A stretch of DNA of 64,000 nucleotides from Rhyzopertha dominica (taxonomy: Eukaryota > Arthropoda > Insecta > Coleoptera > Bostrichidae): positions 73,594,680 through 73,658,679 of the forward strand of contig QCXZ01000137.1 of NCBI GenBank assembly GCA_025024175.1. Reading direction: 5' to 3'. Shown here in pieces: positions 9,481 to 22,528 of this stretch; within the stretch, counting starts at the first letter, position 1, and every line of letters starts with the position of its first letter. Below the pieces are notes generated by a model. That model was not told the origin of the DNA and searched no databases. It was given only the letters and a program-made list of their open reading frames with translations. The position numbers and the translations under genes are program-made.

Positions 9481-10969
9481 AAAACACTACTTCGAACACT
9501 CGATGATAGATGACGCTTGAAAGTCACTTTGTCAACGCACACAAGCCATTCGATTTTTTTCAAAATATTGTGCGCTTAGAACAATATTTTAGTTAATGAA
9601 AGTACTGTAACACAATTCTGTGAAATGGAAGATGATCCTGAAATTATATACGAGATTTACATTTTGATTTCACTAGTCATTCAATATCATAAACCGATTT
9701 CAACGTTGTTCAGTTGTAACTGCCAGGATTTTTATTTGTACATGCAATATGTGGAAACAGATACACATTATAGCTAAAATGGACTGAAAATAGCAAGTCT
9801 CCGTAAAGAAACAAAATAAAACAGAAAATTGAATCGATCTTCCTTAACAAGTAAATATACTGTGTGGTAATACCATACTTGCCATCCACTATTAGTATCA
9901 TACAGTATGAGTGAATCTCATCACAAATCGTAAAAAAATCCAATATCATGTTCAGGTATACATCTTGCTTTCAGCTTAAACAAGAAACATGATCTGTTCG
10001 TGCTCTAATCATACTTACCTTTGTGCTTGTTCAACACAAACAAAGCTAATTTTCTCCGAAGACTATAATGCGCGAATCAACATCTCGAACTTTCCTTTTA
10101 TTAGTTTCATTAACCTTCGCGAACATCGACGTGAAGTACGGACGTTGAGGTATTAATAGAATATATAGCCTGCATACGTCTCCTGCAGAGAACAAGAAAG
10201 CGAGAGTACAAAAGGCAGTTGTGGACAGGGGATTATTAATGATTTGTAGGTGAAACTATCAATCTTGGTACTAACTGGCCTCACGGACAGAAAGAAAAAC
10301 GTTATAGATAATTATTTCGTCGGAAAGTTTTCTCATTTGTTTTCCCAACAGAAGGCTTTTACAATCATTGTTCGTGAATACGAGCAGTCGATACATCCGT
10401 TAGTATTATTGGGTCTGGACATTAATGAAAAGGAGTGTGCACGAGATTGAAAACTGAGGTACATGAAAAGGTTCCTCCGAACGTTGCAACGTAAATCTAG
10501 ATTGCCACTTTTCTGTATGTGATCTTAGCCCAATGCAACATACACATACTTTTTTTTACTAGGATACTAAACTTAGAGCTTTGTGTGTACCACAAATTCT
10601 TAAATTCGGTAAAAATTTAGCAAGTTCTGATATACCGATTTGCAAAATACTAAAATCAATATATACGGCTAAAAAAATTTTTTGGGATTTCATTTTGGTG
10701 ATGCAAAACGTTCTTTCTTTTTAAGTGGTTGTACTGAGTGCCTTAAATCGTTATAATTTACCAAGTTTTAAGGAATACAGATCTCTGCCGTAGTATCTCA
10801 TATCTGACTGATATCTCTGTTTGAAATTCCTGAAAAATAATTTTGATGCTAAAGAGTAACCGCAACGACATTGTTAATTTTATGTTGGTAACAATCATTA
10901 TTAATTTCAACCGGTGAATAACTTCATAAGTACAGTGAACATCACAGATTGCCAATCTTAGCCAACGAC
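9481..10969. other. No gene recognised
   Basis: AT-rich sequence without coding or repeat structure that I can support. Confidence 0.45.
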
Positions 10970-11178
10970 CCCATGACTAGTTTCGCCCTTGTTTGAGCTC
11001 CTCGGGTAGGCATACCGAGTACATTGACCAAATCAGACTGCCACTTTAACTGCAGTGTGCGGTATACATGTAAGTGAGAGCCCGGGCAATCAGCGTCATC
11101 TAGGTGGAACACTGCATTGGTCAATGTACTCAGTATCCCTACCGAAGGAGCCCAAACAAGTTCGAAACTATTCATGGG
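10970..11178. repeat. Inverted repeat, 63-64-bp arms
   Basis: The arm 10,970-11,033 (starting CCCATGACTAGTTTCG) reappears inverted at 11,116-11,178 with about ten differences and an 82-bp spacer. The transcript could form a long hairpin. No target duplication was identified, so it may be a fold-back element or the two ends of a miniature transposon. Confidence 0.6.
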
Positions 11179-11999
11179 ATTCGAATGGATTGACAAGAGC
11201 AGGCGTTTATTTATTTACCAAAACAAAGACTGCGGCTTTATTTTGAGATACTGATATTTTAGCAGAAAAAGAAAATTCGTTAAAATTCGCCCGTCATTGT
11301 GCATGTATTACAAAGGATGTGACCAGAGTGAGGGTTTGATAACAAACACATCAAAATATAAGATTTGAACGCCAGGACAAAACCAACAATCAACAGATAT
11401 GTATACGACATTGAAAACACAATACGTTACGGCAGTAAAAGTGTTTAAATTATCAGGAGTTCACTGTCTCTCGAAGTATTAACATTTTACTCTGCAAGTA
11501 TGAANTTCCCTTGTGCTTATTTTATACNGCTGTTCCCTTAGTGATAATCGACGATATGGTTGTTTTTTTTTATTTATTAGNTTTGCTAATAGTTACGATA
11601 CGCTCTTCTTTATGGAATTTTCAAATAGTATATTTATCCAGCACGCACTGGCGGCTTCAATTTCTGGTCCGCCAAGGCTAACTTTCCAATCACTAGAGAA
11701 CCATCCCTCATCTATCTGTTAATTTTTAAATTCTGATACTTACAATTATAACTAGGTTCATTTTTTAGCATAAGTTCGTATTGTTTTGATGTGTTCTATA
11801 CTTCAATCTATAGACTTTAACTACTTAACTGTTAATTACTGTTCTAGAAGCCTCAAGCATTTTGAGCTGTTCTTTATGTGTTAATGAAATGGAGGTAATT
11901 AACATATGTGACTTGAATTCTATTCTAAAAGGGTAAACTGCATCAGGTATTGCCTAAAAACCCAAAAGTGCACTTAAACAATTATATAGAATAGTTTAA
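11179..11999. other. No gene recognised
   Basis: AT-rich spacer with three N bases; no supported feature. Confidence 0.45.
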
Positions 12000-13000
12000 C
12001 TATGGTTCTTGAGACAAAAGCTTTGGTTAGGAAATTAGATTTACCAATTAAATCCCTGACATTCGAAGCTTTTATACAATGCAAACTGTCAGTTAAGTTA
12101 AACCAGGACTATGTATACACAGTTTTCAAGTGGTGTAGAAACAAACAAATGGTAGAACCCTTTAAGAATGAGTAAACGAATAGGTTATGTTGACCATCAG
12201 CAATGGGTTCACCTTTATGCTTTATAATGGTTAATTTGTTTACTGAAAATTTTGGAGTTAGCTATTAATAGTTTTTTTTTTAGTCTAAATTGAAATGTTG
12301 GTATAGGTATCTAGATGATACCTTTGTTATTTAGCCTCACAGTTTGCAACAGTTTGGTAGGTTTCTTAATAATTTGAATTGTAAAAATCCTGATGAAATG
12401 GAGTTAGAAAATAATGGTAGTTTACGATTTGTGCATATTCAAATTTATATAGTAGACAGTGGTTAGGACACAAAGTTTACAAAAAATCGACAAACATTTA
12501 TATGCCACATCCTACCACCTTCCCAATCAAATGAATAGCCTTACGAACTTACTTAGAACTCGGAGAAGAACAAGAAATATCTTAGATATTAAATCAACTA
12601 TAGCAAGAAATGGTTATAGCAAATAAGAGTACTTGGTCAGTTTAATAAAAGTTTCGTCCAAATCAAGTAAATTCTCAATACCACGAGGTAAACTAAAGTA
12701 GTGTTCAAGGCCTTTCGGAAAAATTAAAGAGAATACTTAAGAAGAATGATATTTTAGTTATTGATATCGCATACAATAGTTTGGACATTTTGGATGAAGC
12801 AAAACAATGCGTTGTGGAACGAGTAGCTCTATCTTATCCAAACGATTTTTTCCATAAAAAAGTGGTGATCGTATTGCAGCATAGTCTTCCATCCTCGTCT
12901 CGAAAGAAGTAATGTTCTATAGCTCCACTAATTGAAAATTTACACTACACAGTAACCCTCCATGGATATACCAGAGTCTTTTTGAATTCTGAAAAAAGTT
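12000..13000 (+). pseudogene. Penelope-like reverse transcriptase (decayed)
   Basis: In shifting plus-strand frames the segment reads AMGSPLCFIMVNLFTENF near 12,200 and WYRYLDDTFVI near 12,300. These are the PLE versions of RT motifs 4 and 5, including the catalytic YLDD aspartates. ELENNGSLRFV follows near 12,400, the usual position of the next conserved strand. Stops and frameshifts are numerous. The part at 12,590-12,790 resembles 55,900-56,100 at nucleotide level, so the two loci carry copies of one PLE family. The GIY-YIG domain cannot be recognised here. Confidence 0.65.
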
Positions 13001-13199
13001 CTGTTGCCCAAAAGCGACAATTTTGCTCAAATTAAAAGATCTCCATCACTAAACATTATATTTCTTACAAAATCTTCTTCCATTTCTTGCATTCCTGAAA
13101 CTAATTCGACAAAGTTTTTAACACATTGGACTTACGCATAATTTACTTGCACTCATGTCATCATATTTAAATAACAGAATTCAAATGCTAACGATTAAG

Positions 13200-14010
13200 A
13201 ACAAGTACTCGTAACCGACTATGGTTTTGTCGAATGTTCCTCAGGGATAAGTGTTAGCACCACCTTTATTTTCGGTTTATAAACATGCCTACTCAAAGAT
13301 TGTCAAATATGGATCATTCCATTTTTATGCTGACTACAATTGCTATTGCTGGAGCAAAAGGTCTGCTAAAATCAATGATGACCTTGAAGCTTTTGCAGAA
13401 AATGCAGAAGGTCATCCTGAATCCTAGAAAATATTTTATTATGGAGGTAATAATCCTAATGTCAGGAATGAAGTGATCAGTAAACGAGATCTGTTAAAAT
13501 CATTGACGACCTTGAAGCCTTCGCAAACAATGCTAAAAGTCATGCTGAATCCTAACAAATAAATTTTTTGCAAAGGTAATAATTTTAATCTCAGGAATGA
13601 AGTTATTGGTAACTCAGATTTAATTAATAGTACAGCTTCGAATATCACAGAATGACCGAAGAAGTATACAAAGGTTTCTGAGCTTCTGCACTAAGATTAT
13701 CCTTTGTGAGCTTCTGGTACTGTCGAACTTTAACTATACTGGTTATGTATAGGCCATGTTTAAATTATAGAGATAGTACCATATCTGGCTCAGCTGGTCT
13801 TTAGTATTCAGGAGACAGCCTATATCGCAAAAGTAAAAAAAATAATCCCCTGGCGAGATATGAAACTAGGGAGACGACTTAGCTATGGATATCTTTTGCA
13901 TAGTGTACATCTGAACAAGGTACCCCCACATATCTACATAATAAAATTAGATTTAGGACCGATATCCATTAAGCTCTTTTTTCTGGCCCACTTTTTTGTT
14001 TTTCATGTTA
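13200..14010 (+). pseudogene. LINE reverse-transcriptase fragment with internal duplication
   Basis: The plus strand shows a damaged VPQG...LAPPLFSVY motif near 13,230, a FYAD remnant near 13,320, then INDDLEAFAENAEGH and a GGNNP strand, in the order seen in jockey-clade reverse transcriptases. Further on, near 13,900, LHSVHLNKVPPHIYIIKL resembles the C-terminal end of the same protein. A 128-bp stretch of the fragment is duplicated in tandem. Many stops make it inactive. Confidence 0.55.
13363..13619. repeat. Tandem duplication, 128-bp period, inside LINE remnant
   Basis: CTGCTAAAATCAATGATGACC at 13,363 recurs, diverged, as CTGTTAAAATCATTGACGACC at 13,491, and similarity continues to about 13,619 (shared AGGAATGAAGT near the ends). 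The two units have diverged by roughly one base in six, so the duplication is old. Confidence 0.7.
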
Positions 14011-14924
14011 TTCTGAGTTAGAAGGGTAGCGCTCTAAATTTACATTATATTGTATACATAAAGTGAAAGTTAATAATTACTGCTGGTATCTGACCAAAAC
14101 CAAATTGACTTTCACAAATCGCAGCATTTACCTGTTGCAGGAATGTCATAAATGTATTTTATTTTCTAAAAACATACCGTGCTTTCGAGCATATTTCATC
14201 CGGCGTACTTGTTTGGGACACTATGTATAAACCTAATAATGCTCTCTAATGAAACTTCTTGTGTTATTTGTCATTATGGCAATCCTTGACCAGTTAAAGA
14301 CGAGGTTTTCACACAACTGAACCTGCTCTAAATAGCACAGTTTCAGCACACGTGCCGTCAAAGCAGCATGGTTGCAAAGACCCGACGTCCCATCTCGTTC
14401 ATCTTGTGTTTGTACAGTCCAAACGTTCAAACTGCCAATAAACTTAGCAACCTTTGTGCAAACGGCAAACTACTAATTGGAAGAGCCATGGCAACTGCGA
14501 TGTTCAATTTCCGTTCAGTTCGGCGTGGTCAGTGGAATTACTTGTAAACTGTTGTGATGGCGATAACTTATAATTAATGTCCCTTGAACAAAGTTACTCC
14601 TTTTAGGCCAGCGCGAAACTTATGAGGAGCACAAAGAACTAATCTGGAACCGTCGGCGCAAGGCGCATTACTTTTAGTGAAAAAGTTACAGCTGTAAGCT
14701 ACATATTGTGTTATTAATGATCTTTCATTATGTTTCTCCGCCAGAGTTCTCTTTCGCCAACACTGTACGGCTCGCAGAGATCCCTTTTAATTTTTGACGA
14801 TTATCGTTCAAGCGCTATGGTACAACAGAAAAATCCAATTAATTCTCCTAAATTTTCTATTAACTTCTTTTACGGGTCCATAAACACGAGCGTATAAGTT
14901 GGTCCGAGATACTCGGATATAATA
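14011..14924. other. No gene recognised
   Basis: Spacer between two oppositely oriented LINE copies; no supported feature. Confidence 0.45.
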
Positions 14925-16985
14925 ATAATAATAATATATTTAGCTTTACCGTTACATAGCCACGTCAAATACAGTGTCACTAACGAGTACAGATACAATA
15001 CAATAGTACAAGCAAAATGCACAATTTAAATAGACACGGTTAAAAAATCCTCTATATTATAAACGCATAAATCTTGCAGTATAACTGTCACCTCATTTTT
15101 AAATCTACTACGCTTTAACTTTTTAATTTTGTCTGGCAGTTTATTGAAAAATTTTATGCACCAATAATTCACACTGTGTTGTGCAGTGTTTATTCTGTGG
15201 TAAGGCATACAAATTTTGTTCTTATTACGTGTTTCGTAAGTATGAAATGTACCATTTTTATCAAAGATATTTATGTTATCATAGGCATACATCACGCAGG
15301 TAAGTATATAAAGTGAATATACGGTAAGTATTTTACTTTTTTTAAACAAACCTTTACAACTGTGTTGATATCCTACGTCGTTTAAGATTCTAATAGCTCT
15401 CTTTTGTTTTAAAAATAGATCATGAACACGTGAATGCATACCCAAAATGATTATTCCATATAAGAGGACGCTATGAAAGTTAGAGTAGTATGCAGTAAGT
15501 GCAGTTTTTGCATTGACATTACATTTTAGATATTTTATTGTAAAAAGAGCCTTTGATAGCTTTTTGTTCAGAAAGTTTATATGTTCTGTCCACTGAAAGT
15601 TATACTCAAACCAAACACCTAAAAATTTAACTGGGCTCTGGTTTTCAAGTTTCTGTGTAGTGAAAACTATCTTTTTTGTTTTTTCGTTGTTTAAATTTAA
15701 ATTATTAGCGTCAAACCACTCTTTAGCACACCGAATACTATCTCTTCCCTTGCAGGCTGCCAAATCTACAGTGGATGCGATGTTAAAGATGGAGGTATCA
15801 TCCGCAAACAGACACACATCGTCCGCTTTAATGTTCACTGGTAAGTCATTCACATACACCAGGAAGAGCAGCGGACCAAGAATTGACCCCTGTGGAACCC
15901 CCTTGTCGACTTGCTTCCAGGTAGACCGTTGACCGTTATAGACTACACGCTGTTTTCTATTGCTGAGGTAAGAACGCAGCAAACTTAACGGACCTCCCCT
16001 AATGCCATAGTATTCCAGTTTAGTAAGTAATACTTGACGCGAAACTGTGTCAAATGCATTACTTAGATCACAGTATATAGCTTCCGTGACTAGTTTTTCG
16101 TCTAGCGCTCGCGTTATATTTTCAACCACCTGAATCATGGCTGTAACAGTAGATTTACCACTTTTGTATCCATGCTGTTGACCGCATAATATGTTCTTTT
16201 TTTTCGAAGTACTGGATGAGTTTGTTCTTTATCCATAGTTCAAAAATCTTTGACAACACCGGTAGCACCGCAATAGGCCTGTAATTTCTGGCATCGTTTA
16301 TATTGCCACCTTTATGAAGCGGTTTTATCTCCGCAAGTTTCAGACAGTCTGGAAAAATTCCAGTTCTAATGCATAGATTCATCAGCCTAGTGAGCGGTAT
16401 TACCATCGCATGAAATACTGATTTTATAAATCGGGTGCTTATTCCGTTGCAGTCCTGAGTCGATTTTGATTTAATTTTCTTTATTAAACCCTCAACATAC
16501 TGTTCAGTTACTTCATTTAAGAAGAACGATTGTACATTATCTACTGAATGCTTGTTCAACATTTCAGCAACTTTATCCGATTGAACAGTCTGATTTAATT
16601 GTGTGGCACTGCTAATAAAGTTTTCGTTTAGTGTCCGAGCATCGAGTAATTCACTATCCTGCGAATAAACAGCTTTTTGGCTGTTGATTACCTTCCACAT
16701 GGCTGCTTGTTTGTTCTCTGCCTTATGTATGTATTCAGTTAAAGCATTTGACTTCGCTTGTCTTAAACGGTTCTTATAATATGCTCGGCATTTCAAATAA
16801 ACCTGGCGAGAATCGTCCGTTTTTAAAACTAGGCTGATTGTGTACAAAGCATCTAAAGTGATTTTTTCTTGTTTTAAATGAGTTGTATACCATTTTGTTA
16901 AGCTTTTTGATTTCTGAACTTTGGTTTCTGTTTCACGAAAAAACCTATCGAAAGATTCAATAAAGAAGTCGTGGAACCGTTGAAA
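14925..16985 (-). mobile_element. 5'-truncated LINE (jockey/CR1-type), best preserved copy
   Basis: A minus-strand non-LTR retrotransposon covering the end of the linker and the full reverse transcriptase, finishing in a TAA-rich tail at 14,922-14,938. Coding similarity fades at about 16,985, giving a 5' truncation that removes the endonuclease. Confidence 0.8.
15026..16985 (-). pseudogene. LINE ORF2 reverse transcriptase, one frameshift
   Basis: From right to left: a linker (16,985-16,500); the early RT motif with NYRPIAVLPVLSKIFE near 16,260; a frameshift at the A8 run at 16,197-16,204; then SNAFDTVSRQVLL (motif A aspartate region), GVPQGSILGPLLFLVYVNDL, and the catalytic LFADDTSIF. The thumb and C-terminal strands continue to the stop at 15,026. 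The 370-codon downstream frame is fully open. The enzyme would copy LINE RNA at a nicked chromosomal site. Only the homopolymer slip and the missing endonuclease separate it from a coding-competent copy, so the insertion is comparatively young, or the slip is a sequencing artefact. Confidence 0.8.
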
Positions 16986-16989
16986 ACAT

Positions 16990-19900
16990 GAATAATAATA
17001 TATAGGAAATGCATACTTCTTTTTACGAAATACCTTATTTTTTTAATAATTATGGATTGCTTTTAAATTTTTTGCTCTAAAGTACACCATTTTTAAAGTA
17101 TTCTGAGTTTTGTGTCAAAGATACAGATTATATCTGCGAATAATTCACATAAGTATAATCTAATGATGCACAGAATCACGCAGTGCGTTGTGGAAAAAGG
17201 ATTCTAAATAGAAACGTCCAACACAAATAACTTATTTTTTTTCCAGTATAATGCAATAAATTCTTTTCCACAGCCTAATCTATTAAGTTAATTTCCTTCC
17301 CAAATTTTTATAGTTTTCAAGAAATCATGATAGCGCAAATCATCAATTTTCTTTTATTTTTCAGTCAGTCGTTTTAGCTTTAATGTGTGTTTTTTCTGAT
17401 TTTATTATCTTCAGTTTGGGAGTATTTTTCACTTGGTTAACTGGTTGAAATGATTTTTATTCTTAATAAGAGTGTACTGAATTAATAACACAGAAGCCAT
17501 ACAGTAGAACTAGGATTGCGACAACTGTTTTGGCAGGGGTTTTTATAGTAGGGGATCCACCTGCAATGATAGATTAACCACAGTATTGCACAGCATGAGT
17601 AAAGTCTCAATCAACACAACAGTTGACAGGGTTTCTATAAATAATTGATGTATTTATCGAATAAATCGGTTTGCCGCCTCTAAGGAAAGTGAACACAACT
17701 ATTGCTTTGACGTATACTTGTCATTTGTCAATTTTTGAATTATTTGGTATGTTTTAGTATGAGAAAACGCGTGTGAGTGCGTATTTTCAACATATTCTGT
17801 AGTGTTTTGTGGGATAGATAATCAACTTTAAAGTTGCACAAAGCTCACATTTTAGAGCTGTGGGGTGACATGGTTTCGTATAACTTTTAGGTTATCTATT
17901 GTATTCATGAGGTTATGGCTACAGTAAACTACTACTACTGTTAAATAACTGTACTATGATGGATTAAAAGATGTTTTTAGCCTGCCGTAAAGATAAAATG
18001 CACATATTAAGTGGTTCTAAAGTTAGCTGAACTACACAAAGCTTCCACAGTTAAAAAGTGCAAGGCAGTGTAGAGGTTACCACAAGCTCTTGGAATTTTT
18101 TTATAAAGCCATCAATTTCGTGACTGTAAGCTGTAACTGTTCTGCAACCTTCAGTACTATCCTGCTCATTGATGTTGACTGATCGCTGAGCACCAAGGAA
18201 AATAAGAATAAGAAGTACCTATACTGTTTATTAATGTCACATTTTTCTTTAACGACTGAAGAACCCTTTTATATTAAAGGCAGTGTTGTTTTCAGTAAAG
18301 TTATTACAGAAACATTTCGTTAATCATTGATTAAAACAGGGTTTTGAAAAGTTTTTAAGCGAACACAAACAGTACTGTCAGTTAAAAACAAGGGAACGCT
18401 TGGGATACATTATACAGAAGCAATTCATCTCTAAATTGAATTTAATGAAAAGTAGATTATACGAGAGCATAATAACAAGAAAATCTCAATAGGACATGCC
18501 AATGTGTTGTCTTGAAAACTATAAAACAAAAAAAATAATGTTGTTAATGGCCACTTTAAACTATTACAAGTAGAGTATCAGATNAAAAAAAAANTCNGTT
18601 TTGCATCCTATACATATTGTAATGGTTTCTATATCATTCCACCTGGAAAAATCACGGTAGGTAATTTTAAGAGGTTTTAAAATTAAAAGCCTCCTAAACT
18701 GGTAACTTTTATTTAGAATGTTACCAACGGTTTTGTCTATTTTATTTTAAAATTTTATTTTGGTATGGCAGTGGTTTTTTTTTGTGTTGCATAACTCCAT
18801 GCCGGTGAATTTCACAGCTAATATTTTGTAAATAAAGCAATAGTAATTGTAATTCGTATAATGTGAAAGGCATTGGAATTCCGTAGTTATGGAAGAAACA
18901 ATCATTCGTCTACTAGAATAGCCTAGCGATCGTACTCATATGTACTGAAATAAGTACAGGCACAAACTACTACGAGGACATCGATAATGAGTCATCTAAC
19001 GGTGACTCTACGAACTACTAGTCTGCAAGTGCGGTGTCATATACTAGCGTATAAAGTCCAGTGAAATTAAGGTAAAATTACTTAATTTTGAATAAATTTA
19101 GCTCAAAGTTAGCTACCTACCCCCTCTAGCATGTATTGAAGATGGACGCGTGCACTTCAAACTTACAGATGTATCAAAAATACAGCCACCAGGGATTTTT
19201 TGCTAATGCACAGGTATATTTAAGATACACAAAACTATGAAACTGAAATGAGAGCAAATCAAAGGTAGTTAGATGTAAAAATGTTATTTATGGTTTTGGC
19301 CTTTATCGGTGACATAAAACGATTAATAGGTACTTATTGGTCTCTATAATAGCGATAAAAACTATTTTTTACAGTTTAATAAGTTGGATAACGCCTGCAA
19401 CAATACAAAATTAGGTTGGTATTAAAAGTACATCACCTTCCCAAAAATTATTGCTCGATACAATTCGCTGGCTTTAGAAAGTGGCTTAAAATTAGACATA
19501 TATCTGCAGGCACATATTGCAAATTTGGTTCGTATATTTGTTACATTCAGGAAAGAAAATTTGGGGTTACTAGGAGAAAAGAAAGAACTATATCCCACAT
19601 AATTTCTGGAACTCCGATGACATCATTTACTTTATCAGATCTGCACATTACTAGGTTAAAAATATTCCTTAGTCACTTAAGTTTAAAGTCATACAAGAAT
19701 TGCAACTTACCAATAAATGCTCGTTTTTAAATCATACCCAAGCAAAACGATTACTTACCCTTTTGGTTTAAATTGGCATCAAAGTGAATATCTGTGATGT
19801 GCCAAAAGTAGCCGTATCCTGAAACAAAATAAACACGATTTAGTGGAATGATAAGGTCCCTTAACAAAAGATTTAAATCTAGCGCCAAACGTAACAACTA

Positions 19901-20465
19901 TACAATGTTATCATTAGGAGACATCCCCATAAACCGACGTAACATGGCTTTGCCAATTAGGAACTACCATAGTCCCTATATTTTACTCTAATTACGCTCC
20001 GGAAGGTTCGGTTTGACTGAGCGGTGTAGTTAGCGCAGTTACTAGTTCGACGGCATCAAATTACGGTTTCATTCAAACCATTATCTGCAATAGTTACGGT
20101 TTATAACAAAGCCTATTATTTTTTCGAATATGACGTGATATTATCGCATGTAAGTGATACTTATGTGAAAGTGGAGATCATTATCTATTTGAGTAAGTAG
20201 TCCGTTGATTGTACCTTTACCACTCCATTGTTTGTGTTCGCTACCATAGAGATCTGCTTTAGGTGTTGTTCGATCAAGAACAATAGAGTCGCTGCTACCC
20301 ATTATTGGTTTTATTAATAATAAATTATTCTTGATAAAAAGTTTTGCATGGGCTAAAACCCAAAATGTTATCAATTTCTTACTTACAGTCGTTCACGAGG
20401 TTTGCAGAAAAATTTTGCTCAAGAGAAAGGTCTTTTTATTTAAATCGACAATCTTTATTAAAAAA

Positions 20466-20469
<4 letters not shown>
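16990..20469. other. No gene recognised
   Basis: About 3.5 kb of AT-rich sequence. A 104-codon plus-strand frame at 19,416-19,730 has no recognisable motif. N bases near 18,584-18,597 mark uncertain assembly. Confidence 0.45.

Positions 20470-20541
<72 letters not shown>
20470..20541. repeat. (TA)n microsatellite
   Basis: About 36 uninterrupted TA units. The apparent Tyr-Ile-repeat reading frames across it are an artefact. Confidence 0.95.
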
Positions 20542-20546
<5 letters not shown>

Positions 20547-20864
20547 TCCATCTATCAATCTATCATGAAAAAAAAACAACGTTTAACAATTTTTGGGCGT
20601 AGGTAAAATATATTGTTTGTATCGACGTTTCTTTCAATGTAAATCGCAACAATTTACATAACTTAATTTTGCTAATCTTAAAACTCTGACAACAAATATT
20701 GCAAAACAGTTCATTGAAACTGGTAAATATTGAGCCATTAACAGTACAATTTTTATAAAACCCACATATCCTGTTTAAATAAACATATAATATATGATAT
20801 AGAATACAAGTCTGGTGGATAACATAAATGTAAGAGCAACGAAAATTATGTCTGAATATATTGT

Positions 20865-20882
20865 AGGGTAGGGTAGGGTAGG
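20865..20882 (+). repeat. G-rich GGGTA tandem repeat
   Basis: GGGTAGGGTAGGGTAGG: three GGG runs plus a GG, a possible G-quadruplex or imperfect telomere-like motif. It differs from the insect telomere unit TTAGG. Confidence 0.6.
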
Positions 20883-20959
20883 AAAACATTTATAACTAAT
20901 AATTTATAACAAATCTAATTTACAATAAATTAAACACAAGTGGACCTGTAATTATAACT

Positions 20960-21230
20960 TTTTTTTGTTTTGGGAAAAGGTTTTGATACAGTTGATCACG
21001 CTATACTTTTAGACAAACCTTATACTTATGGAATTAGAGGGAGGGGTTATATTTTGCTGATTAGCTATTTGTCAGAGGGTCAAGGTCAAAGAAACTATGA
21101 GTGCATGCGTTAGTATAATAATGAGAGTACCACAGGGAACGATTTTGGGACCTTTACTTTTCATTATTCATGTAAACAATTTGCTGAATGGTCTGCCAGC
21201 CTTGCACAAAAATTCGCAATATCTATGTAG
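20960..21230 (+). pseudogene. LINE reverse-transcriptase fragment
   Basis: The plus strand encodes GFDTVDHAILLDKPY (motif A) and, after frame changes, VPQGTILGPLLFIIHVNNLL (motif B). These spacings are those of jockey/CR1-type reverse transcriptases. The catalytic YADD region is missing and the piece is under 300 bp. Confidence 0.6.
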
Positions 21231-21319
21231 GTAGAAAATATGTAGAAAGTAGTTTCAAGGTAACCCATACTGTACGATGGCATGTAGTCCCGTCTTCTTG
21301 AAAGCAAATACTTTGATGG

Positions 21320-21460
21320 TCATTTAAGGACATATTTGTCTTGTACGAATATTAGTATTAGTCCTGATTGTAAAATAGGGATTACTGTCAGACCACCAGA
21401 ACAATTCCGTAAACTGGCAATTTCATTGAAAAAGAATATGGCTTCATCAGAAAAAATAAA
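21320..21460 (-). pseudogene. Possible DDE transposase fragment (DUF4817 type)
   Basis: The minus strand near 21,460-21,350 encodes VFIFSDEAIFFFNEIAS, reminiscent of the FSDEA motif around the first catalytic aspartate of DUF4817-type transposases such as the 3.8-5.2 kb element. It is short, and no termini were found. Confidence 0.35.
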
Positions 21461-21536
21461 AACGAATACCCTTCAAACTCTCATTGTATTAAGAAGAAAA
21501 ATAAAACCGTCTATTACGAAGTGAGATCATTATTTA

Positions 21537-22528
21537 CAGTCCCTGATACAGTAAGCGTGGACTGACAGTGAAATTCTTTGACATATTAAAAGTTTATTTA
21601 TATGGTGACACTTGTTCAATCCAGTCATGTCATTCGTTGTTTGTTAAAAAAATTTAGAGAGTGCTCCTGCTTACCAAGTGGTAAAAAATTTGTCTCGAGA
21701 ATTTAAATTGGGAAGACAAACGTGTGAACATGCCAAGGGTGCCGGACGACCAGTAACTGTCACTATTTAGGAAAATATTAATCGTGACTTTTCATATGGC
21801 ACAATAGAAAAAATATTAATTGATATTTTAGGTCTTAAAAAGGTTATCTGCACGCTGGGTCCCTAGAATGTTGACACCTGATCAGAAACGTTCGAGAGTC
21901 CTGCATTCTGAAGCCAGTCTAGCAAAGTTTTCAGCAAACCCGGATCAGTAACAACAGAGTATGGAGTGGCATCACTAAGGTTCTCCTCCACCACGCAAAT
22001 TTCGAATTGTGCCCTCTGCTGGTAAAATTATGGACACAATTTTTTGAGATGCGGACGGAATTTTAATGTTTGATATTTTGGAACGTGGACACACAATAAC
22101 AGGTTTATACTATGTCAACTTAACTTCAAAATTGCACGAGCGCATCAAAGAAAAAAGACGGGGAATTTTTCCCGTCTCTTTGTTCCATCAGGACAACGCC
22201 CATGTACACCAAAGCCATATTGCAATGAATGCTATTCACGATGCAGGATTTGAATTTCACGAACACCCTGCGTATTCACCAGACGTTCCCAGCGATTACT
22301 GCTTATTTCCGACATTGAAGGAATATCTACGTCGGACCCGATATGACGATGATTATCAAGTGATGACAGCAGTGAACGACTGGTTAGAGGACCAACCACG
22401 AGAATTCGTTTCTAGAGGAATCAGAACATTGGAACTTCGGACCAAATGCATCGAAGTTCAAGGAGACTGTCAAAATAAACATACATGTAATTATTTTCAT
22501 GTTTTGTATCTTTCTATGTCAGGGACCA
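21537..22528 (+). mobile_element. mariner-family transposon
   Basis: The sequence between two TA dinucleotides (21,535-21,536 and 22,529-22,530) starts CAGTCCCTGA and ends with the inverse of TGGTCCCTGA, giving short imperfect inverted repeats. It contains a single mariner transposase in plus orientation. At 992 bp it is shorter than a typical mariner of about 1.3 kb, in line with internal deletion. Confidence 0.6.

Noticed and set aside
15660..15932. 90-codon plus-strand frame
   Set aside because: Shadow of the LINE reverse transcriptase on the other strand, across its catalytic region.
20331..20606. Plus-strand frames with long Tyr-Ile repeats
   Set aside because: Direct translation of the (TA)n microsatellite.
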